DNA of 64,000 bases from Axinella damicornis (lineage: Eukaryota > Porifera > Demospongiae > Axinellida > Axinellidae): positions 4,146,084 through 4,210,083 of the forward strand of contig OZ007514.1 of assembly GCA_963931865.1 (NCBI GenBank). The letters run 5' to 3'. Of this stretch, positions 1 to 11,337 are shown piece after piece; the stretch's first letter is position 1, and each line of letters begins with the position of its first letter. The notes beneath the pieces are model-generated. The model was not told where the DNA came from. It worked only from the letters and a program-made list of their open reading frames with translations, and did not search any database. The translations under genes and the position numbers were made by a program.

Positions 1-1730
1 ATCAAGTCCATAGCATGTGAAAGCACCCCAGTAAAACCAATGAAAATCGGATCTAGACTGCATTTGCTGTTTGGCGTAAGACAGTGCTTCTGACGGACGG
101 ACACCAGAGTTCATGAGTTTGTGGTAGAAAATCTTTGAGAATTGTGCAGCCAACTCGTCGGCAATCGGCCACAAGGTAGCTACAACCGTTTCAGCTCCAG
201 CAGCTAAAAATGCCTCTACTAGACCACTGACTGCTTCTTGAGCTGGATTTGAGCCTAAGGCAGAAATACATGTTGAAAGAAACACCAGTTTAGTGCCATC
301 GAGTTTCATGGAGCACACAGCTAGAGCAGGGAGTTGTCCGATACCAGCTTCGGGGTAAAGCTGATCGACCTTTCCCAAGACGTATGTATTGTATCCAGCG
401 AGAGTGATGGCTGACTTCATATCAGACCAGAAGTTACCTCGAAAAGCTGCCCGCTCCGCCGTGGCAATTGCATGCGATGAAATATGAAGCACTACAGGGC
501 TGCTTATTGAAATGGTCCTGCTGACCGTTGCCTGGTCCCCAGCTACTATATTGACTTCAAAACTTGCTGATCTCAAAGCTGCGGCAACAGATTTCGCTTC
601 TTCTTCTGAATAATCTAACTGTGCGGCACATGCAGCACTCCCTTGCTGCTGATCAGATATATTGAGATACTTGGCCAGAGTGTCTATCAAGCCACTCAGA
701 AAAGGTGCTGGCTCTAATGGCTTCTCAAGGTTGTAATTGGGGTTAGCAATTATGTTGCACTCATTAGGTTGCTTTTCAGGTAGCACTGGAACGGGCGTTT
801 GAGTACTGAGCTTGATTGAGTTGGTCAGTTGTTGGCGAATCAACTCTCTGCTAGAAGAAAGAAGACTAATGCTGAACATTTTGAATAATGGCAGCTGGCT
901 ATCTCCAAATGGAAGCATGTCAAGTGGTAGTAGGGCAATGTCTGCATCTGGAGAAATGTATAGATGTCTAACTCTACCAGAAGCTAAGATGTCCGCTATT
1001 GGTTGAGGAAGAAGAATTTGCGCCAAGTGTGATAATTCGAGCGCAAGTTTGGCCTCAGCAAGCCTGTTTTCTTCACCTTTCCTTTCCTTGCTTTCACTCA
1101 GCGAGAGGAGGCTATGCAAAACTGCAGCTAGCTTGCGCACAGCACTATAATCAATAGAGCAGACAATGGGGTTGTTTCCCTTTTGGAACAAGACACAGAA
1201 AGCTTCCAGCAGTGGGTTTTCACGAAGGGTGGAAAAGAAAATGTAGTCTAGCACTAAATCATCCTCAGAGAGAGTATCTTGAATATCCTGGTAACTCTGC
1301 TGGCTTAGCGCTTTCAGGGTTGGAAGGGCACAAGATGCAAGAAGCGATTCTTCCTCTTGCATATGCTGAAGAAGAATGTCCTCTTTGTTATCCGAAGAGT
1401 CTGGAGTGCAAAAGGTCCTCTGTCTTGCATACCACTTAAAAACGCTGCCAAATGTGACACCAAGCCCTTGCCTGATCAGTTGGCAGCGGAACTCCGTAAA
1501 GAGACACTTCCAGCGAACCAAAACAGCAGCAAAATGCTGCGGGTTCTGAGCTACAAGCATTGAAGCTTCAGAGAAGACCAACTGACGTATGGGAACTACT
1601 GTAGCTGGGCACTGGTCCAGCGTCAGTGTGCGAGTGCTAAGAAGGTGACCCATGGTATCAAAGAAAGCTTGCTCACCTTTAGAAAAGATATCAGTAGCTC
1701 TATCGTGATCTCCTAGATCAAGGAAGATAC
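1..1730 (-). CDS. CHAT-domain exon (caspase-like protease)
   Basis: The frame is open from the acceptor at 1731 to position 1. The catalytic His lies in VVLHISSHA and the Cys in VFLSTCISALGS, about 68 residues apart as in other CHAT domains (metacaspase/separase clan). The sequence after the Cys (EAFLAAGAETVVATLWPIAD) is the usual CHAT signature. It reads on to FHWFYWGAFTCYGLD at the edge, close to where CHAT domains normally end. The upstream ~250 residues are helical and leucine-rich, TPR-like at the start (LDLGDHDRATDIF). Confidence 0.88.
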
Positions 1731-4088
1731 CTGCAGGAGTGAAAAAACAACCGTTTATAAAATTATGTTATGACAATGTACATGCAATGGAAGCAAACTG
1801 CAGCAAGTATCTTTACCAGATTGTTAACTCTTCTGGGGGCCATAGATTTTCTCGAGGTCATTTTCACCCTTAAACGTACCCTCCTTTCTATTCTCTTGGG
1901 TTGCCAGGGGAGTAGCTAGGATCTGGAGACCAATGAGGCATGGAGTTCTCAGTGCACGCGAAGCGCGTGGCGAAAAATTTCGAGCTAATTAATTATTCAT
2001 TAGTCAATCCACAGTACGCACAAACAGTTGCTACAGCAAATGCTACAGCAATATGCCGGTGCCATGACTGTCCCAGACTTGCAGCACTATCCACGTTAAG
2101 AGTATATACGCCGACTCATGGTCAGCCTAGCTCCTGTCTCTGTCATCAGCACATTGTATGCGGTATGTGCGAGACTCCGGACACGCACGTCATTATTCAG
2201 AAAAGCGAGGAGGCAACTGCGATCCTCTGCCTCAATGCTAGCTACGCCCATGGCTGCCACATGGGCCTGAAAGTGCTTGTTTCAGCAATTGTTTGTTTGT
2301 TTGTTTGTTTATCCATTTGTTTGTTTTATTACTCACGAGGGGTTTACCACAACGAGGGCCTGGAGAAAGCAGAAACCAGGTCCACTGGCTGGACTCTGCT
2401 GGATACCAGTGTACTAGTGTACTTGGTAATTGTGTTATAGTCTTTCATGGAACTGTATTGTTTAGATAAATACATTTCCTGGTATGGATACAGATTGTGT
2501 TGTACCTCACAGTAAGTGGTCACAGCAAGCTGTCTGTCACAGTAAAGCTGTTGCAATAAGCACTTCTACCTAATGCTTATAAATCTTGCCATTTTGTTTA
2601 GCAATCTTGATGCTCTTAATTTTTGGGGAAGAAAGTAATGTCAGGTGACTTATGACATGTTATGACACGTCTATGGAATGTAGCAGAACAGGGGGTGGGC
2701 ATTAGATAAGTACTCATACAATTATGTAGTATGTGCCCACCAATAACACAGGCGTCACGGGTACGTATCGATGCTAGACTTAATAGTCAACACACAGTGA
2801 GCACAGCTTGTCTTCACTAACCAGTCATGGTGACCAAATCTTCCACATCCCGCATGGTCAAGAACTGGGTGGACTCAATTACGGATAGATGCTTTTCCAC
2901 GAAAGCTTGCACTTCCTGCGGTCTCTCCTTTACTACTCTCCAAGCGACCTCAATATTCATTGGAGTCTCACACGGTAGAGGCGGTGGAACATTTCCAGCG
3001 GGTAGTAATATGTTGAATCTGACATTGTTTAACGTCAATCGGGCAGTGTTAAGATCCTTTGCATGCTCAGGGAGGTGCTTCGGGTATTTTTCCACGGCCT
3101 TTTCTAACTTGTTGCAGTGTACTTTCACAGCTGAAACTTCAATGGGAGTGAGTTTGTATCCTCGGCCAATGAAAGAATCCAAAACTGCACAAATTCGTCC
3201 AATGTACATGCTGTGGTAGTCATCAATTGCGAGAACAGGGCTTTCAAACAGTGGCAAGAGCGCAGTGTTCATCAGCTCAGCAGAGTGATGTCCCGTGTTC
3301 GACTCAGAGAGGATGTTCGTACGATTGAGAACGACTAGTACAATTAACCCAAGAATTGGTCTCACTATAACGTACAGACATGGGCTGATATCCTTCTCCA
3401 GGTATTCAAGAAATGCTTCCGTTTTGGCATTCATCGCTTTGGCTATTCCTGCTTTCTCGGATTGAACTGGGGTGTATGGAAATATCTCCTGGGAGAGCAT
3501 CTCGGCCCATTCTTTAATGATTCCACTGATTGGTTCTCCAAAATCCATCAGAACTTTCTCTATTTGCTCAGTACAGCTGTACAGGCATTGTCCCATTAGG
3601 GAATGGTTCAAGGGCTGCTCACCATTTAGGGAACGCATCAGGTGGACCAAAACAGTAAGATACTCCTTCGATAAGATGAAGATACCACGGGGAAGATCGA
3701 TGGCTCCCTCTGGTAGCCGGTTCACCTTCTGATTTGCTCTGAACCAACAATCAACAAGCTCTTTGTCCAGTTTGCGATCAGAGGCAAACCTAAACCCCTC
3801 TGCTGCAGCCTGCATTACCTCTTCATGGCGATCAAGGCCTTCCAAAGCAGCTGCTTTTCTCAGGAACCCCTTTGCCCACTGCGGCCTTATCTCAACACAC
3901 TTACAGGCATCTGCAAGAGCACTGGGATAATCCTTCAATTTACTGAAGGCCAAACTGCGATTGCTGTACACAAGCACATTTTGCGGGTCGATCCTTATCG
4001 CTTCTGAGTAGTGTTCAACTGCTTTTTGGTACAGCCCACCTCTGAAATACTCGTTTCCTTTGCTTTTGAAATCTTCTCCAGCAGACAT
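1..4088 (-). CDS. TPR-CHAT protein (Hop-type TPR fused to caspase-like CHAT domain), 3' end cut by window
   Basis: Exon 1 is 4088-2822 and starts at ATG 4088. It encodes about 422 residues with three TPRs (residues ~4-105). Residues K8, N12, N43, K73 and R77 sit exactly where the Hop TPR1 carboxylate clamp holds the Hsp70/Hsp90 EEVD tail. The rest is helical and unrecognised. Exon 2 is 1730-1 and stays open to the left edge. Its acceptor is strong (T-rich tract, then CTGCAG at 1731-1736). Exon 1 can end at 2822 in phase 1 (ACT G, donor GTTAGT) and exon 2 enters in phase 1 (GT ATC TTC), so the join is in frame. Exon 2 carries a CHAT fold: LYISPDADIALLPLDMLPF, then HISSH (His codon 472-474) and LSTC (Cys codon 268-270), the expected catalytic dyad, then a Trp-rich end. 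Alternatively exon 1 is a single-exon gene of 423 aa ending at the TAG beside the donor (2817-2819), and the CHAT exon has other upstream exons. The domain calls are firm; the fusion is inferred from splice phase. Confidence 0.65.
1731..2821. other. Intron or intergenic gap holding a MITE copy
   Basis: No coding signal is credible here. 1908-2250 is a dispersed element (see its own entry). 2286-2325 is a short TTTG-rich tract. If exon 1 and the CHAT exon are spliced, this is a 1.09-kb intron. Confidence 0.6.
1908..2250 (+). mobile_element. Non-autonomous DNA element, GTAGCTAGGAT family, copy 1
   Basis: It begins gggagtagctaggatctgg and ends tgctagctacgccca, so the ends form an imperfect inverted repeat (GGGCGTAGCTA / TAGCTACGCCC). 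A second copy lies at 36560-36905 in the same orientation, with interrupted similarity along its length. Both contain GCGCGAAGCGCG-like palindromic runs. Length and terminal repeats suggest a MITE; no transposase is present. Confidence 0.6.
2822..4088 (-). CDS. Exon 1 of the TPR-CHAT gene, or intronless Hop-like TPR gene
   Basis: Uninterrupted reading frame from ATG 4088, in phase 1 at the possible donor 2822|2821 and reaching a stop immediately inside that donor. TPR helix pairs are visible: FKSKGNEYFRGGLYQKAVEH, SNRSLAFSKLKDYPSALADA and AKGFLRKAAALEGLDRHEEV. Residues ~110-420 are predicted mostly helical and contain one hydrophobic stretch (YVIVRPILGLIVLVVL). I do not recognise this part by family. 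Confidence 0.85.
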
Positions 4089-4600
4089 CTTGCGATTCTC
4101 ACCAAGGCAGGAGCGCGATTACTGGCCGGGATCGGGACGAGGATATGATCTGATCGCCTCAACCACGCCCTAAGATAGTTTATAGGATCTCAAGTAAGAA
4201 TATAATGACAGAAGCCTCGTTCCCAGGCCCGAGACGGCCTGGGAACGAGGCTAGAATGACAGTCCTGGTGTTTGTGTTTGTGGAGTTTGCTGCTGCTACG
4301 TACTACTATAGCTGGAGTATGTCCATCCATGTTGCCTACCGTCCCGACTGGGATGAAGAAAGAACCTGGGCCAGTGGCTCATTAGCAGTGGGAGACTGCA
4401 ATCAAACTTCATCGAATTCATTGCAAAGACAAACATTCAGTGGTCCGAAGAGGCAGCAGACTGCATGACCAGGTTGTTTTGAAAGAGAAAGTCAAATCTT
4501 GGCTTGTAAGAGAAATGGACTTACTCATTTGGGTCTCCACCATACATGGCTGAGCCTGCCATGTCAGCAATATTTCTGGACATTCTGATCTTCATGAAAG
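4089..4600. other. 5' flank of the TPR gene and unique DNA
   Basis: About 125 bp separate ATG 4088 from the first repeat. 4213-4253 is a minimal foldback element. From ~4254 to 4600 I see no gene; short open frames here lack splice context or similarity I can recognise. Confidence 0.4.
4213..4253. mobile_element. Foldback MITE, TAGCCTCGTTCCCAG family (minimal copy)
   Basis: AGCCTCGTTCCCAGGCC is followed after 6 bases by its inverse GGCCTGGGAACGAGGCT. The hairpin is almost only the two termini, so this is a maximally deleted member of the family that recurs throughout the window. Confidence 0.75.
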
Positions 4601-4605
4601 TGATG

Positions 4606-4880
4606 ATGAAACCACTGTTATTGATAATCTGAAGAAGCACTGGGAATTTGTTGGTTAACATACAAACCACCCCCTTCATTTGAAGCATTGAAATGAACTA
4701 CAGCGATTTCATTCAGGACGATATATGATGCCCCCATTCGGCCTCCTCCATTGACGCCAGAGTTATTGACAAAAAAGTTACTCTCTCCTTCAAAGATGAC
4801 GGTGGAGCTAAAAGCTGTCAGTCCTGTTGTTGGACCATTGGAGGCCAAAACCCGATCAAAGGCAATAGCAGGTACGTTCT
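4606..4880 (-). pseudogene. Beta-helix (Pmp-like GGG / FxNN repeat) protein fragment
   Basis: The frame is open from a possible acceptor (ACTAGCAG at ~4881-4888) to a stop near 4620. It carries repeated motifs of right-handed parallel beta-helix proteins: VIFEGESNFFVNNSGVNGGG and VVHFNASNEGGGLYVNQ. These resemble the GG-Ile/Leu and F-x-x-N repeats of polymorphic-membrane-protein-like extracellular proteins. Only about two repeats are present and no neighbouring exon was found, so it is a fragment or an isolated exon. The family call rests on motif style only. Confidence 0.45.
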
Positions 4881-4917
4881 GCTAGTATTTGCATGTGTGG
4901 TTGCAAGGGGAATCACA

Positions 4918-5019
4918 TAGCCTCGTTCCCAGGCCTTCCACACCTCCAGCTTTTGATCGCTTTTTGCATACTGGCAGTGATCAAAAGCTGAAGGTGTGGA
5001 AGGCCTGGGAACGAGGCTA
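4918..5019. mobile_element. Foldback MITE, TAGCCTCGTTCCCAG family
   Basis: Near-perfect hairpin of about 45-bp arms. The outer part is the common terminus; the inner part (CCTTCCACACCTCCAGCTTT and its inverse) is specific to a subfamily seen again at 46361-46468. Confidence 0.8.
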
Positions 5020-5166
5020 GAATCACCCTGTAGCTATCCTATTCCTGCTCAGCTGTATACCCAGCTGGAATATAGACGTGGGTCTATAGTACTAGTGCAT
5101 GTCTCTGCTGCATTGTCTCACTGGTTGGCCCACTCACTCCTTCCTCCTCCCTTACTGATCAACAGA

Positions 5167-5303
5167 AGCAGTTGCTAAGTGGACTATTCGGTGTGTTGAA
5201 GCTGCATGACCTGTCATTCCTGAAGGCCTCACTGGACCAGCAGACAAGAGACAGCTTGCAGGACCTGCTAGATGAGTATAACTGGTTCAATAAGTTTCTG
5301 TGA
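5167..5303 (+). CDS. Orphan terminal exon, unrecognised helical protein
   Basis: A pyrimidine-rich tract and AACAG acceptor at 5162-5166 open a frame reading QLLSGLFGVLKLHDLSFLKA, then DQQTRDSLQDLLDEYNWFNK, ending at TGA ~5301. It looks like the last exon of a HEAT/ARM-type protein. No upstream partner exon was found on this strand, so it is either the end of a gene interrupted by repeats or a relic. Confidence 0.4.
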
Positions 5304-5653
5304 CAGAAAATGTCGATTCAGTTTTGGTCATGAATGCCTGATATTATTGTTGGTCTACAGTGTATATTAATCATTCCACTTCCTGCTAGGTGTCAATTGC
5401 ATATGTCTAGAATAATTGTGGCTTAGGTAGAGCCACATTTACTAACCTGCTATGTGATACTGTACTAACTGGCGGCAGAGAGTTTGTCTTGCCCTTCATT
5501 AAGTTATGATGTACCGTATTGTGCTAAAGGATAACCAACATAATTATCTGTCAATGAAAGTTCAAAGGTCACATGCTGACTCCTTGTGCCCCCACCCACC
5601 TTTTGGTATGAAAATTAGGTGCAACCCTCCCAAGCTGATCTGGTCCTGTTGTG

Positions 5654-6333
5654 ATTACCCCGCGCGCGCATGCGCGAAGCGGGGTTAAGCAATCGGTTTT
5701 GTCCGTCAGTCGTCTGTCAGTCGTCTGTCTGTCAGGCGAAAAAAATTGAAATCTCGCCACATAGACCCTCATAAACCATCGAAATGGAGTCAAACAATAG
5801 CAAATAGCAAAAAACTGCTCTATATGTACCTGACTGAAGTCAAGGCGCTCCGTTTCGCTGTATTTCGGCTAATTCCTACTTTTCATAACTATTCATAACA
5901 TTGGCTCCACCTCTTTGTGACCTCAGAGTCCCATCAAGAACAAGACACGCAGTGCATTTGGAAACTTCATGCTTCGAGATGACCGCTAGGAAACAGTGTT
6001 TTCTCACGATCTATGTACTTCACAGACATCGTGGCTATTGTTTCGGCTGTTTTTTCCAGCTATTTCCTATTATTCGTAACATTTGGCCCCACCTCTCCAG
6101 CTTCACAATATAATTATGTTGTATATACGGTAAGCGGTCACTCCCACACCTTGGATATGGCCATACACGAACACAGTATATGCGATAGTAGCCTCGTTCC
6201 CAGGGGCCTGGGAACGAGGCTAACACAATAGCCGATGCGCATCGGCAGAGATGTCACGTCGATAACGGATTGTAGCTGCACTGCATGCATCCTGACTTTC
6301 AGCGCGGGGTATGTGTTCTATGAACACCTCTAG
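5654..6333 (+). mobile_element. Dispersed element with ACCCCGCGCGCATGCGC end, copy 1
   Basis: One end has ttaccccgcgcgcgcatgcg followed by a CTGTC(A)GTC-rich run. The other end has ggggtatgtgttctatgaac then acctctag. A shorter copy in opposite orientation is at 34551-34978, with the same two ends. A fragment of one of its own internal parts (TTTCGGCT...ATTCATAACATTGG...CCACCTCT) occurs twice, at ~5866-5912 and ~6043-6095. The minimal foldback at 6189-6222 is nested inside. Confidence 0.55.
6189..6222. mobile_element. Foldback MITE, minimal copy
   Basis: TAGCCTCGTTCCCAGG is followed directly by CCTGGGAACGAGGCTA after only two bases. A nearly zero-loop hairpin consisting of the terminal repeats alone. 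Confidence 0.75.
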
Positions 6334-6420
6334 TTTTTACTAGTCATCAATAACAAAATTAATATTCTGCACTTGATCGACCTCTTGTACTATACAATGT
6401 AAACAGCATGGTTGTATATA

Positions 6421-9400
6421 TTACACTCCTGGTATAGGAAAAATTGTGCCGCGTAAATAATCTTTACACTCCTGGTATAGGAAAAATTGTGCCGCGTAAT
6501 TAATTAATTAATTAATGTAAATAATCAAACCTCATAGCTCGCAGGAAAGGTCTACCGAGATTCTGACTACACCGTCGTGATCGCTATCATGCAGTTAGAC
6601 AAACGTATAATAATTGTGCTGAAACTCACCTTGGTGGTGGAGATACAAGCGCTTTTGTCTCGCCGTGGCCGCCATGGCTAGAGCGCTCTCTCCGACTTAC
6701 GGTGGCAGTACCGTTCTTAGGAACATACACAGCCCAGCATGACGTCAGTAAAACGGTCCGGGTCCCGCACCATGTCTGGGAGTAGTTGTTTAACGTGGGC
6801 TGGAGCGTCTGAAAGTAATTCGAGGCGACGAGCAGAGAGGGATGGACAACGTAGGATGAAGTGGGCTGAGTCCTCGGGTTCAGTGCGGCATAATTTGCAG
6901 ATGGGATCGCCAGGAAGAGCGCCGTTCAGCCTCCGACGGAACCTCGAGGCGTCAGCCTCCAGACCGTCACAGCCAACCAGCAATCTCACACGAAAGTTGG
7001 CTTTGGAGGTGGCATGCCGATCATGAAGGGTGGAAAACCAATGATGGGAGGGTTTACCGCGGGGGAGGTTGCAAAAGGCTATTGGATAATCTGGGCACCG
7101 GCCCCTCGATGAGCTCGATGTAGTGGTTGATGTTGAGGAGTCGTTTGGTGGAGTTCTTCCAGGATGTTTTACTTCTTGGGTTGTTCAGGAGTTGCTCAAG
7201 GGATGGGAGGTGGAGGCTGTCCAGAAGTTGGCTCCACAGTGGGATAATCCCTGAGAGTAGAGGGGCTGACAGCCGTTGTTCAAGGATCTGCCTGGGGAGG
7301 TCGGTAGTAGACATGGATGAGATGGAGTTGATGAAAGAGAGTTGCTTCTGGGAAATGAATGAGGATATGTCCCTGGAGCCTAGGAGGTTGGTTAGAGCAA
7401 CGCTAGGGCAGTTGCCACGTGGCATGTGCGTTAATTGGAACTAACTGCGATACTATTGCTTGCGCTACGGCGAGTCGCAGCCGGCGTTGCAGCGGCTACC
7501 AGGAGTGCGGTTGCCCCTCGTTACACTCCTGGTAGGGGAAAAATTGTGCCGCGTAATCTAACTAATCTAAATAATTAAATAATCAAACCTCACAGCACGC
7601 AGGAAAGGTCTACAGAGATTCTGACTACACCGTCGTGATCGCTATCATGCAGTGACACGACCGTACAATAATTGTGCTGAAACTCACCTTGGTGGTGGAG
7701 ATACAAGCGCTTTTGTCGTGCCGTCGGCCGCCATTCTCTTCGACGTTGGTGGCCAGTACAGTCATACGAAGGGCCCACGAAGATTCTGACCACACAGCCG
7801 TAATCGCTGTTGTTTACTGACGCTTACATACCAAAACTCACCGTGCTGGCAAGGTTGTAAGTGCTGTTATATTTCGTGTCTTCCCTTTGGTCGCCATTGC
7901 TAGCGTTCGTGGTTGCCACGTGGCAATAGCTTGTGCGTTAATTGGAACTAACTGTGATAAGCGCTACGGCGAGTCGCAGCCGGCGTTGCAACGGCTACCA
8001 GGAGTGCGGTTGCCCCTCGTTACACTCCTGGTATAGGAAATAAAGTGCCGCGTAATGTAATCTAATCTAATCGAATCTAAATAAATAAATAATTAACGTT
8101 TGACTACTTCGGAATGGCCTACAAAGATTCTGACTACACCGTCGTGATCGCTATGATGCGGTGACACAAAATCAAAATAATTGTGCTGAAACTCACCTTG
8201 GTGGCGGAGATACAAGCGCTTTTGTCTCGCCGTGGCCGCCATTGCTCGCGCCCTCTCACCGACTTCCGGTGGCAGTACCGTTCTTAGGAAAGGCACACGA
8301 AGATTCTAACCACACAGCCGTGATCGCTGTCGTTCACTGACGCTTACATGCCAAAACTCACCGTGCTGGCTAAGTTGTGAGTGCTGTCTTGTCTTCCTTT
8401 TGGTCGCCATTGCTCGCGATTGACTGAGCCACGTGGCATGTGCGTTAATTGGAACGAATTGCAATAATTAGCTTCGCTACGGCGAGGCAACCGCGGCGTT
8501 GCAACGGCTACCAGGAGTGCGGTTGCCCCTCGTTACACTCCTGGTAGGGGAAAAATTGTGCCGCGTAAATAAATAATTAATCTAATTAATGTAAATAATC
8601 AAACCTCATAGCTCGCAGGAAAGGTCTACAGAGATTCTGACTACACCGTCGTGATGGCTATCATGCAGTTAGACAAACGTATAATAATTGTGCTGAAACT
8701 CACCTTGGTGGTGGAGATACAAGCGCTTTTGTCGTGCCGTCGGCCGCCATTGCTCGATCGCTCTTCGACGTTGGTTGCCAGTACAGTCATACGAAGGGCC
8801 CACCAAGATTCTGACCACACAGCCGTAATCGCCGTTGTTCACTGACACTTACACACCAACACTCACCGTGCTGGCAAGGTTGTAAGTGCTGTTATAATTT
8901 CGTGTCTTCCCTTTGGTCGCCATTGCTAGCGTTCGACTGAGCGTGGTTGCCACGTGGCATGTGCGTTAATTGGAACTAACGGCGATACTTAGCTTGCGCT
9001 ACGGCGAGTCGCAGCCTGCGTTGCAACGGCTACCAGGAGTGCGGTTGCCCCTCGCTAATAATGCAAATATAAACAAATAAAAAACCTCCCAGCCTGCAGG
9101 AAGGACCTACAAAGGTTCTGACTAAATCTTCATGATCACTATCGTGCAGTGACCCAACCGTACAATTTTGTGGCTGAAATTCATCTTGGTAGTGGAGTTG
9201 TGAGTGCTTTTGTCTTCCCTTCAGCCGCCATTGCTCGAGCGCTCTCTTCAACTTTCAAAGTTTCATTGCCACAAAGACTATGACCACCCAGCGAGTTGCA
9301 ACCGGTTCCATCGCGGCTACCAGGAGTGCGGTTGCCCCTCGCTAATAATGCAAATATAAACAAATAAAAAACCTCCCAGCCCGCAGGAAGGACCTACAAA

Positions 9401-11337
9401 GGTTCTGACTAAATCTTCATGATCACTATCGTGCAGTGACCCAACCGTACAATTTTGTTGCTGAAATTCATCTTGGTAGTGGAGTTGTGAGTGCTTTTGT
9501 CTTCCCTTCAGCCGCCATTGCTCGAGCGCTCTCTTCAACTTTCAAAGTTTCATTGCCACAAAGACTATGACCACCCAGCGAGTTGCAAGCGGTTGCATCG
9601 CGGCTACCAGGAGTGCGGTTGCCCCTCGCTAATAATGAAAATATAAACAAATAAAAAACCTCCCAGCCCGCAGGAAGGACCTACAAAGGTTCTGACTAAA
9701 TCTTCATGATCACTATCGTGCAGTGACCCAACCGTACAATTTTGTTGCTGAAATTCATCTTGGTAGTGGAGTTGTGAGTGCTATTGTCTTCTCTTCAGCC
9801 GCCATTGCTCGAGCACTCTCTTCAACTTTCAAAGTTTCGTTGCCACAAAGACTATGACCACCCAGCGAGTTGCAACCGGTTGCATCGCGGCTACCAGGAG
9901 TGCGGTTGCCCCTCGTCAACAAAGCAGAAATAAACATTTTAAATAATGTTTGAGTACTTAGGCTTGGCCTACAGAAATTCTGACTACACCGCCGTGATCG
10001 TTATCATGCACTGACCTGAATGTAAAAAGTTGGTGTTGAAACTCACCTTGGTGGTGGAGATATTAGCGCATTTGTCTCGCCGTGGCCACGATGGCAGTAC
10101 CGTTTTTAGGAAAGGCACACAAAGATTCAGACCACAGTGATAGCTGTCGTTCACTGACGCTTGCGTGCCATAACTCACCGTGCTGGCAGTTGTGAGTTGC
10201 AATACCTAGCTTGCACTACCAGCGAGTTGCAACCGATTGCAGCTGCTGCTACCAGGAGTGCGGTTGCCCCTCGAAATAATCTAAATAATCTAAATAATTA
10301 AATAATCAAACCTCACAGCACGCAGGAAAGGTCTACAGAGATTCTGACTACACCATCGTGATCGCTATCATGCAGTGACACAACCACACAATAATTGTGG
10401 CGAAACTCACCTTGGTGATGGAGATACAATCGCTTTTGTCGTGCCGTCGGCCGCCATTGCTCGATCGTTCTCTTCGATGTTGGTTGCCAGTACAGTCATA
10501 CGAAGGGCCCACAAAGATTCTGACCACACAGCCGTAATCGCTGTTGTTCACCGACGGTTACATACCAAAACTCACCGTGCTGGAAAGGTTGTAAGTGCTG
10601 TTATAATTTCGTGTCTTCCCTTTGGTCGCCATTGCTAGCGTTCGACTGAGCGTGGTTGCCACGTGGCATGTGCGTTAATTGGAACGAATTGCAATAATTA
10701 GCTTGCGCTACTGCGAGGCAACCGCGGAGTTTCACCGGCTACCAGGAGTGCGGTTGCCCCTCGCTAATAATGCAAATATAAACAAATAAAAAACCTCCAA
10801 GCCCGCAGGAGGACCTACAAAAGTTCTGACTAAATCATCATGATCACTATTGTGCAGTGACCCAACCGTACAATTTTGTTGCTGAAATTCATCTTGGTAG
10901 TGGAGTTGTGAGTGCTTTTGCTTCCCTTCAGCCGCCATTGCTCGAGCGCTCTCTTCAACTTTCAAAGTTTCATTGCCACAAAGACTATGACCACCCAGTG
11001 AGTTGCAACCGGTTGCATCGCGGCTACCAGGAGTGCGGTTGCCCCTCGCTAATAATGCAAATACAAACAAATAAAAAACCTCCCACCCCGCAGGAAGGAC
11101 CTACAAAGGTTCTGACTAAATCTTCATGATCACTATCGTGCATTGACCCAACCGTACAATTTTGTTGCTGAAATTCATCTTTCTAGAGGAGTTGTGAGTG
11201 CTTTTGTCTTCCCTTCAGCCGCCATTGCTCGAGCACTCTCTTCAACTTTCAAAGTTTCATTGCCACAAAGACTATATGACCACTCAGCGAGTTGCAACCG
11301 GTTGCATCGCGGCTACCAGGAGTGCGGTTGCCCCTCG
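6421..11337. repeat. Satellite array made of tandem MITE units
   Basis: Units begin TTACACTCCTGGTATAGGAA and AATTGTGCCGCGTAA (6421, 6463, 7522, 8021, 8533) and end CTACCAGGAGTGCGGTTGCC, so each unit has inverted CACTCCTGGTA termini. The next unit follows head to tail. Long units are about 500 bp (7522-8020, 8021-8532). A second class has a period of 287 bp (9049-9335, 9336-9622, 9623-9909, then two more at ~10757-11337). The many short open frames here are shared repeat frames, not genes. Single dispersed copies occur at ~33700-34090 and ~40135-40595. Confidence 0.85.
6715..7420 (-). mobile_element. LINE reverse-transcriptase 3' fragment, frameshifted
   Basis: Two minus frames (7425-7054 and 6989-6717) form the C-terminal part of a non-LTR retrotransposon ORF2. 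The second holds a zinc-knuckle-like CKLCRTEPEDSAHFILRCPS motif typical after the RT domain. The two pieces are in different frames, so the copy is dead. It interrupts a satellite unit: the left flank (GTTCTTAGGA) and right flank (GCCACGTGGCATGTGCGTTA) are normally separated by satellite DNA. Confidence 0.7.

Noticed and set aside
9049..9909. Regular repeats that could be mistaken for a CRISPR array
   Set aside because: Units are 287 bp with no short-repeat/unique-spacer alternation, in a eukaryotic genome.
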